From: CAYVRJ01 sp964453645
Lineage (GTDB): Bacteria > Bacillota > Clostridia > Christensenellales > JAWKQI01
Direction: 5' to 3'
DNA: 64,000 bases
NCBI GenBank assembly: GCA_964453645.1
Contig: CAYVRJ010000001.1
Span: 1 to 64,000 of the forward strand
The notes under the pieces: generated by a model
What the model saw: the letters and a program-made list of their open reading frames with translations, nothing else
Told to the model about the DNA's origin: nothing
Database searches by the model: none
Shown here: positions 33,982 to 42,609 of the stretch, one piece after another
How the letters are laid out: every line of letters begins with the position of its first letter
Numbering within the stretch: the first letter of the stretch is position 1
Position numbers and translations under genes: made by a program

Positions 33982-35027
33982 GAAAAATAAACTGGATAGT
34001 ATTCGGTTCTTTTTCGCAGGGTTCTGCCCTGCACCCGTTTAGGGGTATTTTTGAAAAAAGACCTCTAAAGAAGACCCTAAAAACTTTTTGTGTTCTTGTT
34101 TTAATGATATCCTGTATGATGATTTTTTTGGCTGGATGCAGTGAGGGTGCACGGGAGGAGGTTTATATCAACCCCCTGCCCGAGTCTGCCGCAAGCGATA
34201 AAGTGCTCACAAGGTTGTACTTCGGCTATCGGGACGAACATCTGCTCTCGGGGGAGGGGCGGGAGATCACCGTGCCCATGAACGGCAGAATCGAAACAGC
34301 CGTGTTAGCCGCCCTCATCGAAGGGCCAAAAACCGCTCAGGAGTTAACCCCTCTCATCGCCCACGACACAAAAGTGGTTAACGTTTCGGTGAGCGGAGAG
34401 TTTGTCTTTTTAACACTGTCCAAGGAATTTTTAACTTATCCCGATATCGCCGGACTTTCGGAGGGAACAAAGGAATACGAGAGTGCCATGGCCCAGCGCA
34501 GGTTGGCTGTATATTCCATCGTCAACACCATTACCGAACTGGGGCAGTACTCCCGGGTGCAAATTTTAGTGGACTACGATGCCACGGGCCGAGGTCAGCG
34601 CATCTCTCGGGCAGAGATGGGGTTTTCCAATGAATCGGATACCACCTTAGAGCCCCTCATGCGGGATTCGGATCTCATTTTAAACCCCAAGAATGCAGCC
34701 GAAAAGGCACTCAACGCCTACTCCAAAAAAGATTGGGAACAACTTTTTAACATGATTGCCCTCAAGGACAGCATGGGGGATAAACCCGAAAAAGAGGAGT
34801 TTATGCGCAACACCGTCTCCTTTGACGCGGGGCTTTTAAGCTTCTCGGTGTTGGAAGTTTCGGTTTCCCCCGGGGGGAAGGAGGCCACGGTGATGGTTTC
34901 CTATACCTATCGTCCAAGACAGGGGGATACGTTTAACAAAATCAACGTGCCCTTGCGGCTGGTGGAGGAGAACAGCGTGTGGAAACTCTCCTACTATTCA
35001 TTAAATAAATTGACGGACATAACCTGA
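33978..35027 (+). CDS. GerMN-domain lipoprotein whose N-terminus is encoded by a repeat
   Basis: The 349-residue protein has a lipobox (IFLAGC, Cys near residue 53), one GerMN domain (ITVPMNGRIETAVLAALIEGP, seen in parts, and RVQILVDYDATG) and a C-terminal region of unknown fold. GerMN lipoproteins act in germination and sporulation, and in actinobacteria a related protein (LpqB) works with the MtrB kinase. The ATG overlaps the kinase stop and has GGAGGGAGG before it. Codons about 12-38 lie in repeat copy B, which thus supplies the basic region (KRPLKK) ahead of the signal helix. Confidence 0.8.
   Translation: MRKINWIVFGSFSQGSALHPFRGIFEKRPLKKTLKTFCVLVLMISCMMIFLAGCSEGAREEVYINPLPESAASDKVLTRLYFGYRDEHLLSGEGREITVPMNGRIETAVLAALIEGPKTAQELTPLIAHDTKVVNVSVSGEFVFLTLSKEFLTYPDIAGLSEGTKEYESAMAQRRLAVYSIVNTITELGQYSRVQILVDYDATGRGQRISRAEMGFSNESDTTLEPLMRDSDLILNPKNAAEKALNAYSKKDWEQLFNMIALKDSMGDKPEKEEFMRNTVSFDAGLLSFSVLEVSVSPGGKEATVMVSYTYRPRQGDTFNKINVPLRLVEENSVWKLSYYSLNKLTDIT
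34016..34101 (-). repeat. Dispersed palindromic repeat, copy B, inside a coding region
   Basis: This is the same element as at 17524-17600, in opposite orientation: GCAGGG / CCCTGC hairpin (34016-34032), then a 15-base-arm palindrome (34038-34069) with two mismatches, then CTAAAAACTTTTTG. Relative to copy A it has a 3-base length difference, which keeps the host reading frame open. Confidence 0.8.
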
Positions 35028-36256
35028 TGAAGAAATTGTTGCTGCTCCTCTTTGCGTTGGTGTTTCTCGTATCGTGTACGGTCATATCCCAGCGAAACCC
35101 CGACCCATACCAAGGGGAGGAAAAATTGTATAGTCCCCCGGCACAGGAGGGGCAGATTCAGCGCACAGCGCTCTATTTCCTCAACGGCGAGGAGAACAGG
35201 CTGCAAAGCGAGTATCGCAGCATTGTTGCCACCACAGACGATATTGCCGTGGCAACGCTAAACGAACTTGCTCTGGGCACAGACAACGGGGCACTCCGGG
35301 CGGTGATTCCCACCAATGTAAAATTAACGGGCGTGGAGATCGTGGGGGGTACGGCAAACGTTCACTACGATTTGTTGGGTATGCTGGATGCAAAAACCCA
35401 ATATATCATGTGCAGGGCAGTGGCCAACACCCTCATCGACCTGCTGGACATTCAATACGCCAACATATTTTTTAATGGCACCCAGCAGTTGTTAAACGGG
35501 GAGATCACCGGGGCGTACAACATGTTTGTGGGGAATTTTGCCGGGGATATCACCCTGGGGGACACTCGAAGTGTTACCCTGTATTATGCAAACGGAGAGA
35601 AACTCACCGCCAAAACCGAAGAGATTTCCGAAAGTTATCCGCAGGAGATGGTGAAAAAGCTGTTTCGTGGTTTGAAACTTGTGAACAACCCCGATGTAGA
35701 GGGGGAAGTGATGGATCTGTATTTTAGCGGAAACGAAAACTATTTAAACGTTCCCGCCCTCACAGTGACGTTTACCCGGTTCTTTCCGGGGGTGAAGAAA
35801 ATTCGCATTTGGTTAAACAACCTGTACAGGGGGGAATATATCGAAGAAACGTTTTCCCATCTGGTGGGCAGCCAAGTAAAAGTGTATTGCGTGCAGGGTG
35901 AAAAACTTGCATTAAACGAAATTTGGATGCACGCAAAGGATTATTTTTCCCTCACCAAGCGGTTGGACGTGCTGTTTCAAAACAGTTCCTACGATTTGAG
36001 TTTGGACGACATTGTTTTTGCAAAGTACTATGGCGAAACGGCTCTGGTGAATCTAAAAAAAGAATTTCGAGACAAGTGTGCAGACTTCACATCCGAAGAA
36101 GAAACCCTGCTCATCTACTCCATGGTGAACACCCTGTGTGAGATGACGGGAGTGAAGGAAGTGCTGTTTTTGGTGGAGGGCGATATCTCCTATATCTCGG
36201 GCCACATCTATACCAAACGACCACTCTTAAAAAATCCCGGACTTACAAAAAAATAA
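35027..36256 (+). CDS. Second GerMN-domain lipoprotein
   Basis: The 409-residue protein has a short lipoprotein signal with lipobox FLVSC (Cys17). Two GerMN-like halves follow: TDDIAVATLNELALG with IVGGTANVHYDLLG, and LVNLKKEFRDKC with YSMVNTLCEMTGVKEVLFLVEG, seen in parts. It starts on the last base of the previous stop (TGATG). The pair probably acts together at the outer face of the membrane; the partner may be the kinase upstream or the Ger receptor downstream. Both are inference. Confidence 0.78.
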   Translation: MKKLLLLLFALVFLVSCTVISQRNPDPYQGEEKLYSPPAQEGQIQRTALYFLNGEENRLQSEYRSIVATTDDIAVATLNELALGTDNGALRAVIPTNVKLTGVEIVGGTANVHYDLLGMLDAKTQYIMCRAVANTLIDLLDIQYANIFFNGTQQLLNGEITGAYNMFVGNFAGDITLGDTRSVTLYYANGEKLTAKTEEISESYPQEMVKKLFRGLKLVNNPDVEGEVMDLYFSGNENYLNVPALTVTFTRFFPGVKKIRIWLNNLYRGEYIEETFSHLVGSQVKVYCVQGEKLALNEIWMHAKDYFSLTKRLDVLFQNSSYDLSLDDIVFAKYYGETALVNLKKEFRDKCADFTSEEETLLIYSMVNTLCEMTGVKEVLFLVEGDISYISGHIYTKRPLLKNPGLTKK

Positions 36257-36292
36257 GAATTTTTATAGATTATTCCGCCAATACTAAAAACC

Positions 36293-37753
36293 ATGAGGCG
36301 AGATAGTGATTTTACAAAATATGAAAATTTAGTTAAGAAATACGACGACCTGTTTGCGGGAGACGAGACCTACCGCACTCGAGACATTCAAAACCGTGCA
36401 ACAGGCTTGCATTTCCACATGATGTTCTTTGACGGCATGGTGAAAACCGATCCACTGAGCATGTATTTGCTCATGCCCTTGGAAGAGGGTGAGATTGATG
36501 TCACCCAAGATATTCTAACCCAAGTCAAAGCAAAGGTGCTGTCCAGTGCCAGGATCAGCGAGGCTAAGGACGACAAACAGGCCATAACGTCCATTGAATA
36601 CGGGGATGCCCTGCTCATTTGCGAGGGCAGTGACAAAGTACTCATCATCGACAGCAAGGGGTTCATCACCAGGAGCACTTCCGAACCCGATTTGGACAAA
36701 ACCTTGTTTGGCCCTCGGGAGGGCTTTAACGAAGCGGTGATGCAGTGTTTGTCCCTTTTGCGCAGAAGAATTTTATCCAACAAATTGTGCGTAAAGTTTA
36801 TTGAGGTGGGCAAACAGACCAACACCAAGGTGTGCGTGTGTTATGTCGACGGCATTGCAAGCCCTAAGCTCATTTCCGAACTCATTCGGCGCATCAAGGA
36901 GATCAACATCGACGGTGTGCTGGATTCCAACTACATCGCTGAACTGGTGTGCGAAACTCCCTACTCACCCTTTAACACGGTGGGAGCTTCGGAGCGACCC
37001 GACGTGTGTGCATCCAAACTGCTGGAGGGCAGGGCAGCCATTATTGTGGACGGTTCGCCCATTGTGCTCACAGTACCCCACGTCTTTATTGAAAACTTCC
37101 AGCAAAACGAAGATTATTATATCAACCACAGCTTTTCCACCCTAAACAGGTTGCTGAGGTTGGTTGCATTTCTCATTACAACCTGTGTGCCGGCCATCTA
37201 TTTGGCCCTCATCACCTTTCATCCCGAGATGCTGCCAACGCCCATGCTGCTGAGCATTTCCACTGCCCGGCAAAACGTACCCTTCCCCACCATCATCGAA
37301 CTGTTGATCATGTTGGGTGTCTTTGAAATACTCAGGGAGACGGGCATTCGCATGTCCTCCAACATAGGACAGGCGTTTTCCATCGTGGGTGCACTGGTGC
37401 TGGGGCAATCGGCGGTGGAGGCGAGGATCGTGAGCGCACCCATCATCATTGTGGTGGCACTCAGCGGCATATGCAGCTTAATGATTCCAAGGCTGCTCTA
37501 CACCAGCGCCATTCTTCGCACATCCTTAGTGGTGTGTGCCTACCTGTTTGGGTTGTTTGGGGTGCTGTTTGGCATGATGTTTTATTTAATACACCTGTGC
37601 TCTCTCAATTCCTTTGGCATACCCTATCTGTACCGCAGCACATTCTTAACCGGCAAGGACTACAACGACACCCTCACCCGTGGGTCCTTTAAGCGAATGC
37701 TATTTCGACCGGCACTGTTCACAACCAATTTGCGCAGGGCGAGGAAACCATGA
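36293..37753 (+). CDS. gerAA: Spore germination receptor A subunit
   Basis: The 486-residue protein has an N-terminal soluble part with a GerA-family core (VCYVDGIASPKLISELIRRI, seen in parts; VGASERPDVCASKLLEGR; IIVDGSPIVLTVP) and a C-terminal membrane part with about five helices (FPTIIELLIMLGVFEILRE). GerA-type receptors sense nutrients in the spore inner membrane. The start is ATG with no strong ribosome site seen. It overlaps the next gene by 4 bases. Confidence 0.93.
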   Translation: MRRDSDFTKYENLVKKYDDLFAGDETYRTRDIQNRATGLHFHMMFFDGMVKTDPLSMYLLMPLEEGEIDVTQDILTQVKAKVLSSARISEAKDDKQAITSIEYGDALLICEGSDKVLIIDSKGFITRSTSEPDLDKTLFGPREGFNEAVMQCLSLLRRRILSNKLCVKFIEVGKQTNTKVCVCYVDGIASPKLISELIRRIKEINIDGVLDSNYIAELVCETPYSPFNTVGASERPDVCASKLLEGRAAIIVDGSPIVLTVPHVFIENFQQNEDYYINHSFSTLNRLLRLVAFLITTCVPAIYLALITFHPEMLPTPMLLSISTARQNVPFPTIIELLIMLGVFEILRETGIRMSSNIGQAFSIVGALVLGQSAVEARIVSAPIIIVVALSGICSLMIPRLLYTSAILRTSLVVCAYLFGLFGVLFGMMFYLIHLCSLNSFGIPYLYRSTFLTGKDYNDTLTRGSFKRMLFRPALFTTNLRRARKP

Positions 37754-38862
37754 AGAAGATTTTTGTTTTATTACTCACAATCAGCATCGTGTTCGTGTGT
37801 GCCTGTGACTACAGGGAGATCGAGCAGTTGTCCATCGCAACGGGGGTGGGTGTGGATTTCGATGAAACCTCGGGACAGTATATCTTGTCCACCGAAGTCC
37901 TGGACGTCACCAAGGACAACAGCGAAGGCGTGCTCATCACCACAGCCGGAGACACCATCTTTGAAGCCATGCGCAACATCATTACCGTGGCGGGTAAGGA
38001 GATATACTTTGGCCACGCAAGGCTCATCGTCATTGGGCAAAAGGCGGCGGAGAGAGGCATTACGGATATATTGGACTTTTTCCTAAAGGCACACGAAACC
38101 AGATTAAATGTGAAGCTGTGTATTACGTATGACTGCACCGCCCACGAAATTATGTCCACCAAACCCGTCACATCGGGCATTCTGCTGCTGGAGATCGAAA
38201 AGCAGCTGCAAAACGATTTAAAAAACTCTAAGACCGTGGATGCACAACTCTACAGCGTCATCAATATGCTGCACGATCAAAATTTAGCAAGTCCCCTGCC
38301 CGCACTGTTTATCACAGAAATGGGGGGGGAACCCATTGCAGCCACTCTGGGTATTGCTCTGCTAGAGGACGACAAGCTGGTGCGGTTTTTAAACCAAAGG
38401 GATGCAAGGGCGTTTATGTTTGCCACCGGGCGCATGCATACGGGGCTTTTGTCCTATGAAAACAAGCTGTCCCTGGAGATTAGCAGCAGTTCCACCACCA
38501 CCCTGGTGGAATACTTGGGCGATATGTTCCGGTTTGATATTATCATAGAAACGGAAGCTTCGGTGGGTGAATCCGCCGGAGGATACGAAGTCCGGGAGCT
38601 GATCAAACTGGCGGACAAAGAACTGGAGAAAAACATTGTGGAGATTGCAGATATGGCCAAGGCGCAGGGATTGGATCTGTTTGGGTTCTGTGCCCTGGTG
38701 CGCAGCAAATATCCCGATCTGTACGGAGAAATTAAGGACAATTGGAAAGAAGTGTTCTCCAAATCTGAAATCAATGTATATAGCAAAACAACGCTAAAAA
38801 AGACAGGCGAACAAAAGAGCATCAGCCAGAGTAAGGAGGAATATGGGAACAATATCCAATAA
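37750..38862 (+). CDS. gerAC: Spore germination receptor C subunit (lipoprotein)
   Basis: This 370-residue Ger(x)C protein has a signal peptide with lipobox VCAC (Cys19) followed by DYREIEQLSIATGVGVD, the typical opening of the family, and the conserved block FGHARLIVIGQKAAERG. Its end overlaps the B-subunit gene by 20 bases. The gene order A-C-B here differs from the common A-B-C order. Confidence 0.92.
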   Translation: MKKIFVLLLTISIVFVCACDYREIEQLSIATGVGVDFDETSGQYILSTEVLDVTKDNSEGVLITTAGDTIFEAMRNIITVAGKEIYFGHARLIVIGQKAAERGITDILDFFLKAHETRLNVKLCITYDCTAHEIMSTKPVTSGILLLEIEKQLQNDLKNSKTVDAQLYSVINMLHDQNLASPLPALFITEMGGEPIAATLGIALLEDDKLVRFLNQRDARAFMFATGRMHTGLLSYENKLSLEISSSSTTTLVEYLGDMFRFDIIIETEASVGESAGGYEVRELIKLADKELEKNIVEIADMAKAQGLDLFGFCALVRSKYPDLYGEIKDNWKEVFSKSEINVYSKTTLKKTGEQKSISQSKEEYGNNIQ

Positions 38863-39934
38863 GCAGGCGATTTGCCTGCTCTCAATGAGTTTACTGGGCA
38901 GTGCGCTGGTGTTAAACAGTGCAATTAAAGCGGGCGTGTACTCTTGGGCACCCATTCTGATCGGCGGATTGCTGGCATTACCCATGTATTTAATTTATGC
39001 CTATATCACAAAACACTATCAGGACAAGAGCATTTTAGGCATTTTCACCGCCATACTGGGCAAGGGGCTGGGGACAGTGCTGTGTTTTGTGTTTTCTCTG
39101 TTTGCCCTGCTGGTGGCAAGCATTCTGCTCCGGGAGTTTAGCGAATTCTTAACGATGGTTTCCCTGATTAAGACGGACATTTTGTTCATCGTGCTGGGTG
39201 CTGGGTTACTCAGCTTGTTTTTGGCGTGTAAGGGTGTGGAGACCATGGCCAGGTTTTGTTCCATAGTCATCCCCCTCATCTTTGCCATTATCGTCATCAC
39301 AGGAATCTTTTCCATTAAAGATATGGATATCCGGCATTTGCTGTATTCGGACCCAGCCAGCATGGAAAAGGTGTTTGACAGTTCCCTCATGTTTTTGTGC
39401 TTTCCCCTGTTGGAAGCGGCATTCTTTTTGGGCGTGTTCGGCAAGCTGAACAACCCCAAGAAATCCTACAAAGTTTATGTTGTATCGCTGATTATAGCAG
39501 TTGCGATACTGGCGTTTTCTACCCTTAGAAACACCCTTCTGCTTGGCACCCCCACCCAAAACCTAACAAACTATCCCTCCTACAGTGCGGTGAGCATTGG
39601 CAGCTTGGGAGATTTTCTGGAACGCACCGAAGTGACAGTAGCCGCAATCTTTTTGCTGTGTGGCATCGTGAAAATTGCAGCATCGGTGTTCGTTTCCATG
39701 GACTGCGTGTTGTGCGCACTGCCTAAATTAAAGACCCGGATTGCCACTTGGGGCATTGGCGGCATATTTCTCATCGTGGCAGGATTTGTAATATCCAACG
39801 TGAGTGCCATGATGGAGATGGAGCAGACGATCATCTACATCTCCCTTGGGTTCTTGGCGCTCATTCCCCTCATCTTATTCCTAACGGCACTGGCCAAGCG
39901 GGATAAAGAAAAGTTTATACGCACAGAATCATAA
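38843..39934 (+). CDS. gerAB: Spore germination receptor B subunit (permease-like)
   Basis: The 363-residue protein has about ten membrane helices and belongs to the amino acid/polyamine transporter-like GerAB family (KQAICLLSMSLLGSALVL at the N-terminus). It is thought to bind the germinant. AAGGAGG stands 6 bases before the ATG inside the gerAC end. Its stop codon overlaps the end of the convergent PdaA-like gene by 6 bases. Confidence 0.9.
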   Translation: MGTISNKQAICLLSMSLLGSALVLNSAIKAGVYSWAPILIGGLLALPMYLIYAYITKHYQDKSILGIFTAILGKGLGTVLCFVFSLFALLVASILLREFSEFLTMVSLIKTDILFIVLGAGLLSLFLACKGVETMARFCSIVIPLIFAIIVITGIFSIKDMDIRHLLYSDPASMEKVFDSSLMFLCFPLLEAAFFLGVFGKLNNPKKSYKVYVVSLIIAVAILAFSTLRNTLLLGTPTQNLTNYPSYSAVSIGSLGDFLERTEVTVAAIFLLCGIVKIAASVFVSMDCVLCALPKLKTRIATWGIGGIFLIVAGFVISNVSAMMEMEQTIIYISLGFLALIPLILFLTALAKRDKEKFIRTES

Positions 39935-40729
39935 AAAATCATCGAGGGAGCGAAACTCGTAGCCTAAATTTTTACATTCGTCGATTATGCTGGGTAAAAT
40001 CCTTCGGTTGGTGGACGAGTGGGAGTGGAGCAGCATAATCTCCCCGGGATGCAGGTTTAAAAGAATGATCCGCCGTGCAGCCATGGGGGAGGGCTGCCTC
40101 TTCCTAGAATCCGAATAGGCAAAACTCCAAAGCACCGTTGTGTACCCGGCATTGGCGGTAAAAGCCAAGGACTTTTCGGAATAGACGCCGCCGGGGGGAC
40201 GGACAAAATTTTTTGTCTCCACGCCGATTCGAGTGGCCTCCTCCCGCACCATTGCGAGTTCCTGTTCTATTTCACTCTGCTCCTTCATGGTTGCAAGCTC
40301 CCGCCGATCGTCGGTGCGCAGGGCCACAATATGTCCTTCCTCGGCCATGCGGCGCACCAACCGCACGTTGCTGCGCATGTACTGCTGAGAAACAAAAAAT
40401 GCTGCGGGAACCTGTTTGTCTCGCAGGGTATCTAAAATTTCATCCATACCCCCGTCTTCAATGGTCACATTATAGGTTAAATAAATAAATTTAAAATCTG
40501 CACTGCCCACACATATGGTTTTGTTTTGTTTAAACAAGGACTTGGTCTCGGGAAATGTGGGCTGCACGTTTTGCCGTGCCGGCCTGAACTGCCAAACGTA
40601 TTTGCGCTCATAAGTGTGAAGCCGAGCCATGGCGGTTATACTCTCGTTTTTGTTTTGTGTCAAATACATGAGCATTAAACAGGCGAATGCAAGGGAAAAC
40701 GCAATCACCTTTGCCAATGTGTTTTTCAT
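39929..40729 (-). CDS. Polysaccharide deacetylase-like protein lacking metal ligands
   Basis: The 266-residue protein has an N-terminal membrane anchor and a NodB-type fold like PdaA: AAFFVSQQYMRSN, FVRPPGGVYSEKSL, TTVLWSFAYSDS and GEIMLLHSHSSTNR. The catalytic TFDDG motif is replaced by LTYNVTIEDGG, and the HX3H zinc motif by ALRTDDRRE, so deacetylation looks unlikely. PdaA makes the muramic lactam of the spore cortex. A pseudoenzyme or binding role is the best guess. The ATG overlaps the M14 gene stop by 4 bases. Confidence 0.75.
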   Translation of the reverse strand: MKNTLAKVIAFSLAFACLMLMYLTQNKNESITAMARLHTYERKYVWQFRPARQNVQPTFPETKSLFKQNKTICVGSADFKFIYLTYNVTIEDGGMDEILDTLRDKQVPAAFFVSQQYMRSNVRLVRRMAEEGHIVALRTDDRRELATMKEQSEIEQELAMVREEATRIGVETKNFVRPPGGVYSEKSLAFTANAGYTTVLWSFAYSDSRKRQPSPMAARRIILLNLHPGEIMLLHSHSSTNRRILPSIIDECKNLGYEFRSLDDFL

Positions 40730-41613
40730 ATGGCCACTCCTTTGAGGGCACTGGATACGATTAAGGGCAGTGCGTACAGCCTTCGGTATTTATCCGTGTT
40801 GAGGCAGTACAGTCCCTCGTTCAGCCCATGACCCAGCTCCATGAGCAGGCAGGGGCGCAAGTACTGTGCCCGAAAGTAATTTTCAAACCCCCCGAAGTTT
40901 TCGGCCGTCTGGGTGGGGGGCATTGTTACAAACCCCGAGTAACACCCAACTTTCTCCGCCATATAAAAGGCGTAGGGGATATCCCCCGAGTGAAAGTCTC
41001 CGTAGAGAATTTCTTCCCCAAAGGCGTGGAAGGTGAGTGCGTAGGAAAAGGGAAAGGCGGAACACAGGGAGATGACGGCACGCACTTCCACCTCGCTGCC
41101 CGCATAGGGGCCTTTATACCCCGCATAGGAGGGGGAGGGGGGAGATTTCACCTGATCGAACAAACAGGGGTAGTTGCGGTTGAGGTCCACCCCGTTGCCG
41201 TTGGCCTTGTACAGGGAATGGGGGATGGGTAGAATGTCTTCAATAAACCCACGGTTTTTCTCCCCCGCAGCACCGCTCAGGGCGATGCTCACCCCATCGG
41301 GGTTTAACATAGGGATCACGTGGAGGGTGTTGTTTTTAAAAAATTCCGTGGTGATTGGGTCCAGCATTTTGTAAAGCCGCAGCATGTGCTCGCACATACC
41401 CATTAAAAATGCAGAGGTAATATACTCCCGGCCGTGGTGGGCACCAATGTAGAGGATGTGGTTGCTTCCGTTGCCCAGGGTGAGTTTGAGTATCTTCCTG
41501 CCGCTCTCGGTGGTGCATATATTGGTGCTCTCGCATCCGCTAAACTTTCTCGTCAGGGATGCACAGTCGGATATGAGCTGATCATAGGAATAGGTCTCTT
41601 CAAAAAATTTCAT
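40726..41613 (-). CDS. M14 family zinc carboxypeptidase
   Basis: The 295-residue protein has every M14 zinc and substrate element: HHGREYITS (His, Glu), LNPDGVS, VDLNRNYPC, LTFHAFGE (third ligand His) and LLMELGHG (catalytic Glu). Similar Firmicutes enzymes cut the gamma-D-Glu to diamino acid bond of peptidoglycan stems. No signal peptide is visible, so it may act on recycled muropeptides or in the mother cell. The ATG has AGGAG 7 bases upstream; this start region is itself the first unit of a tandem repeat. Confidence 0.88.
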   Translation of the reverse strand: MKFFEETYSYDQLISDCASLTRKFSGCESTNICTTESGRKILKLTLGNGSNHILYIGAHHGREYITSAFLMGMCEHMLRLYKMLDPITTEFFKNNTLHVIPMLNPDGVSIALSGAAGEKNRGFIEDILPIPHSLYKANGNGVDLNRNYPCLFDQVKSPPSPSYAGYKGPYAGSEVEVRAVISLCSAFPFSYALTFHAFGEEILYGDFHSGDIPYAFYMAEKVGCYSGFVTMPPTQTAENFGGFENYFRAQYLRPCLLMELGHGLNEGLYCLNTDKYRRLYALPLIVSSALKGVAI

Positions 41614-41615
41614 AG

Positions 41616-41780
41616 AAAACTCCTGCCTTTTCACTTATGGAACAAATGATTATAAAACAATCTTGCATGTAAAACTCCATTCTGTTTCACTTATGGAACA
41701 AATACTCATAAAACAAGATTTCATGTAAAACTCCTGCCATTTCACTTGCGAACAAAAAATCATGAAAACAATCTTGCAAG
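41616..41780 (-). repeat. Three tandem 55-base units, each with a ribosome site and start codon
   Basis: Units at 41616-41670, 41671-41726 and 41727-41780 (55, 56 and 54 bases) share AAAACTCC, TTTCACTT, GGAACAAAT and AAAACAATCTTGCA-type segments. On the minus strand each gives GGAG, TTTT and ATG, the last one being the M14 start. Mini-frames open at 41724 (24 codons, to 41650) and 41668 (22 codons, to 41600). The remaining gap to 41863 is AT-rich with nothing else seen. Confidence 0.7.
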
Positions 41781-41863
41781 CCAAGTCACACTTTGCCTTC
41801 TAATAATATGACAAATAAACACAAAATATGCTGCTTAAAATAACAAACCTTTGGCACGGATTG

Positions 41864-41893
41864 TTAACAGTATGGCAACAAATATGGTATAGT
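41864..41893 (+). promoter_or_regulatory. Possible promoter of the second two-component system
   Basis: TTAACA (41864-41869), 18 bases, TATAGT (41888-41893). Fair match only. It is followed by the regulator gene after about 35 bases. Confidence 0.45.
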
Positions 41894-41928
41894 ATATGGA
41901 TAAACGAAGGAATCAAGGACAGTGTTGT

Positions 41929-42609
41929 ATGTTAAATAAGTTAAAAATACTCATCGCCGACGACGATGCCAACGTTCGAAAATCCCTGTCCCTGTACTTT
42001 GAGCGGGAACAGATGCAGATTATTGAAGGCGTAGACGGGGAAGAAGCCGTTGAAAAGACCAAGCAATACAAACCCGACATGGTGATTTTAGACATTATGA
42101 TGCCCAAGAAGGACGGCATGACGGCTTGCCGGGAGATACGCAGTTTTTCCAACGTTCCCATTATTGTGCTGAGCGCCAAGGGGGAGGAGCTGGACAAACT
42201 GCTGGGTTTGGAGCTGGGTGCGGACGATTACATTACAAAACCCTTCTCCCCCCGGGAAGTGGTGGCCAGAGTAAAGGCGGTGCTGCGCAGAATGCGGGAA
42301 GCGGAGGGCGATCGGGAGCAACTCACCTGCAACAGCCTGTGCCTGCACGTGAAAAATAGAACGGTGACACTGGGGGACAAAGACATTGCCGTAACTCCCA
42401 AGGAGTTTGATTTGCTATACCTCTTAATGAGTAACAAACGGCAAGTGTTTTCCAGGGAAGTGCTGTTGGAACGGGTGTGGGGGTATGAATTTTTTGGAGA
42501 TACCCGCACGGTGGACACCCACATCAAGCGAATACGACAAAAACTAAACAGCGAAGATTTTGAACTGCGCACCGTATGGGGGGTGGGGTATTCCTTTGAA
42601 CCAAAGTAG
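41929..42609 (+). CDS. OmpR-family response regulator
   Basis: The 226-residue protein has a receiver domain (IADDDAN, VILDIMMPKKDG, VLSAKGEELD, YITKPFSP) and a winged-helix DNA-binding domain ending in VWGVGYSFEPK. It is a paralogue of the regulator at 31878. The ATG at MLNKLK has AAGGA about 9 bases upstream; an ATG eleven codons earlier is possible but lies before that site. Targets are unknown. Confidence 0.92.
   Translation: MLNKLKILIADDDANVRKSLSLYFEREQMQIIEGVDGEEAVEKTKQYKPDMVILDIMMPKKDGMTACREIRSFSNVPIIVLSAKGEELDKLLGLELGADDYITKPFSPREVVARVKAVLRRMREAEGDREQLTCNSLCLHVKNRTVTLGDKDIAVTPKEFDLLYLLMSNKRQVFSREVLLERVWGYEFFGDTRTVDTHIKRIRQKLNSEDFELRTVWGVGYSFEPK

Noticed and set aside
36257..36292. 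Sigma-G promoter before gerAA
   Set aside because: CAATACTA resembles a -10 element but no -35 at a proper distance could be found by eye.
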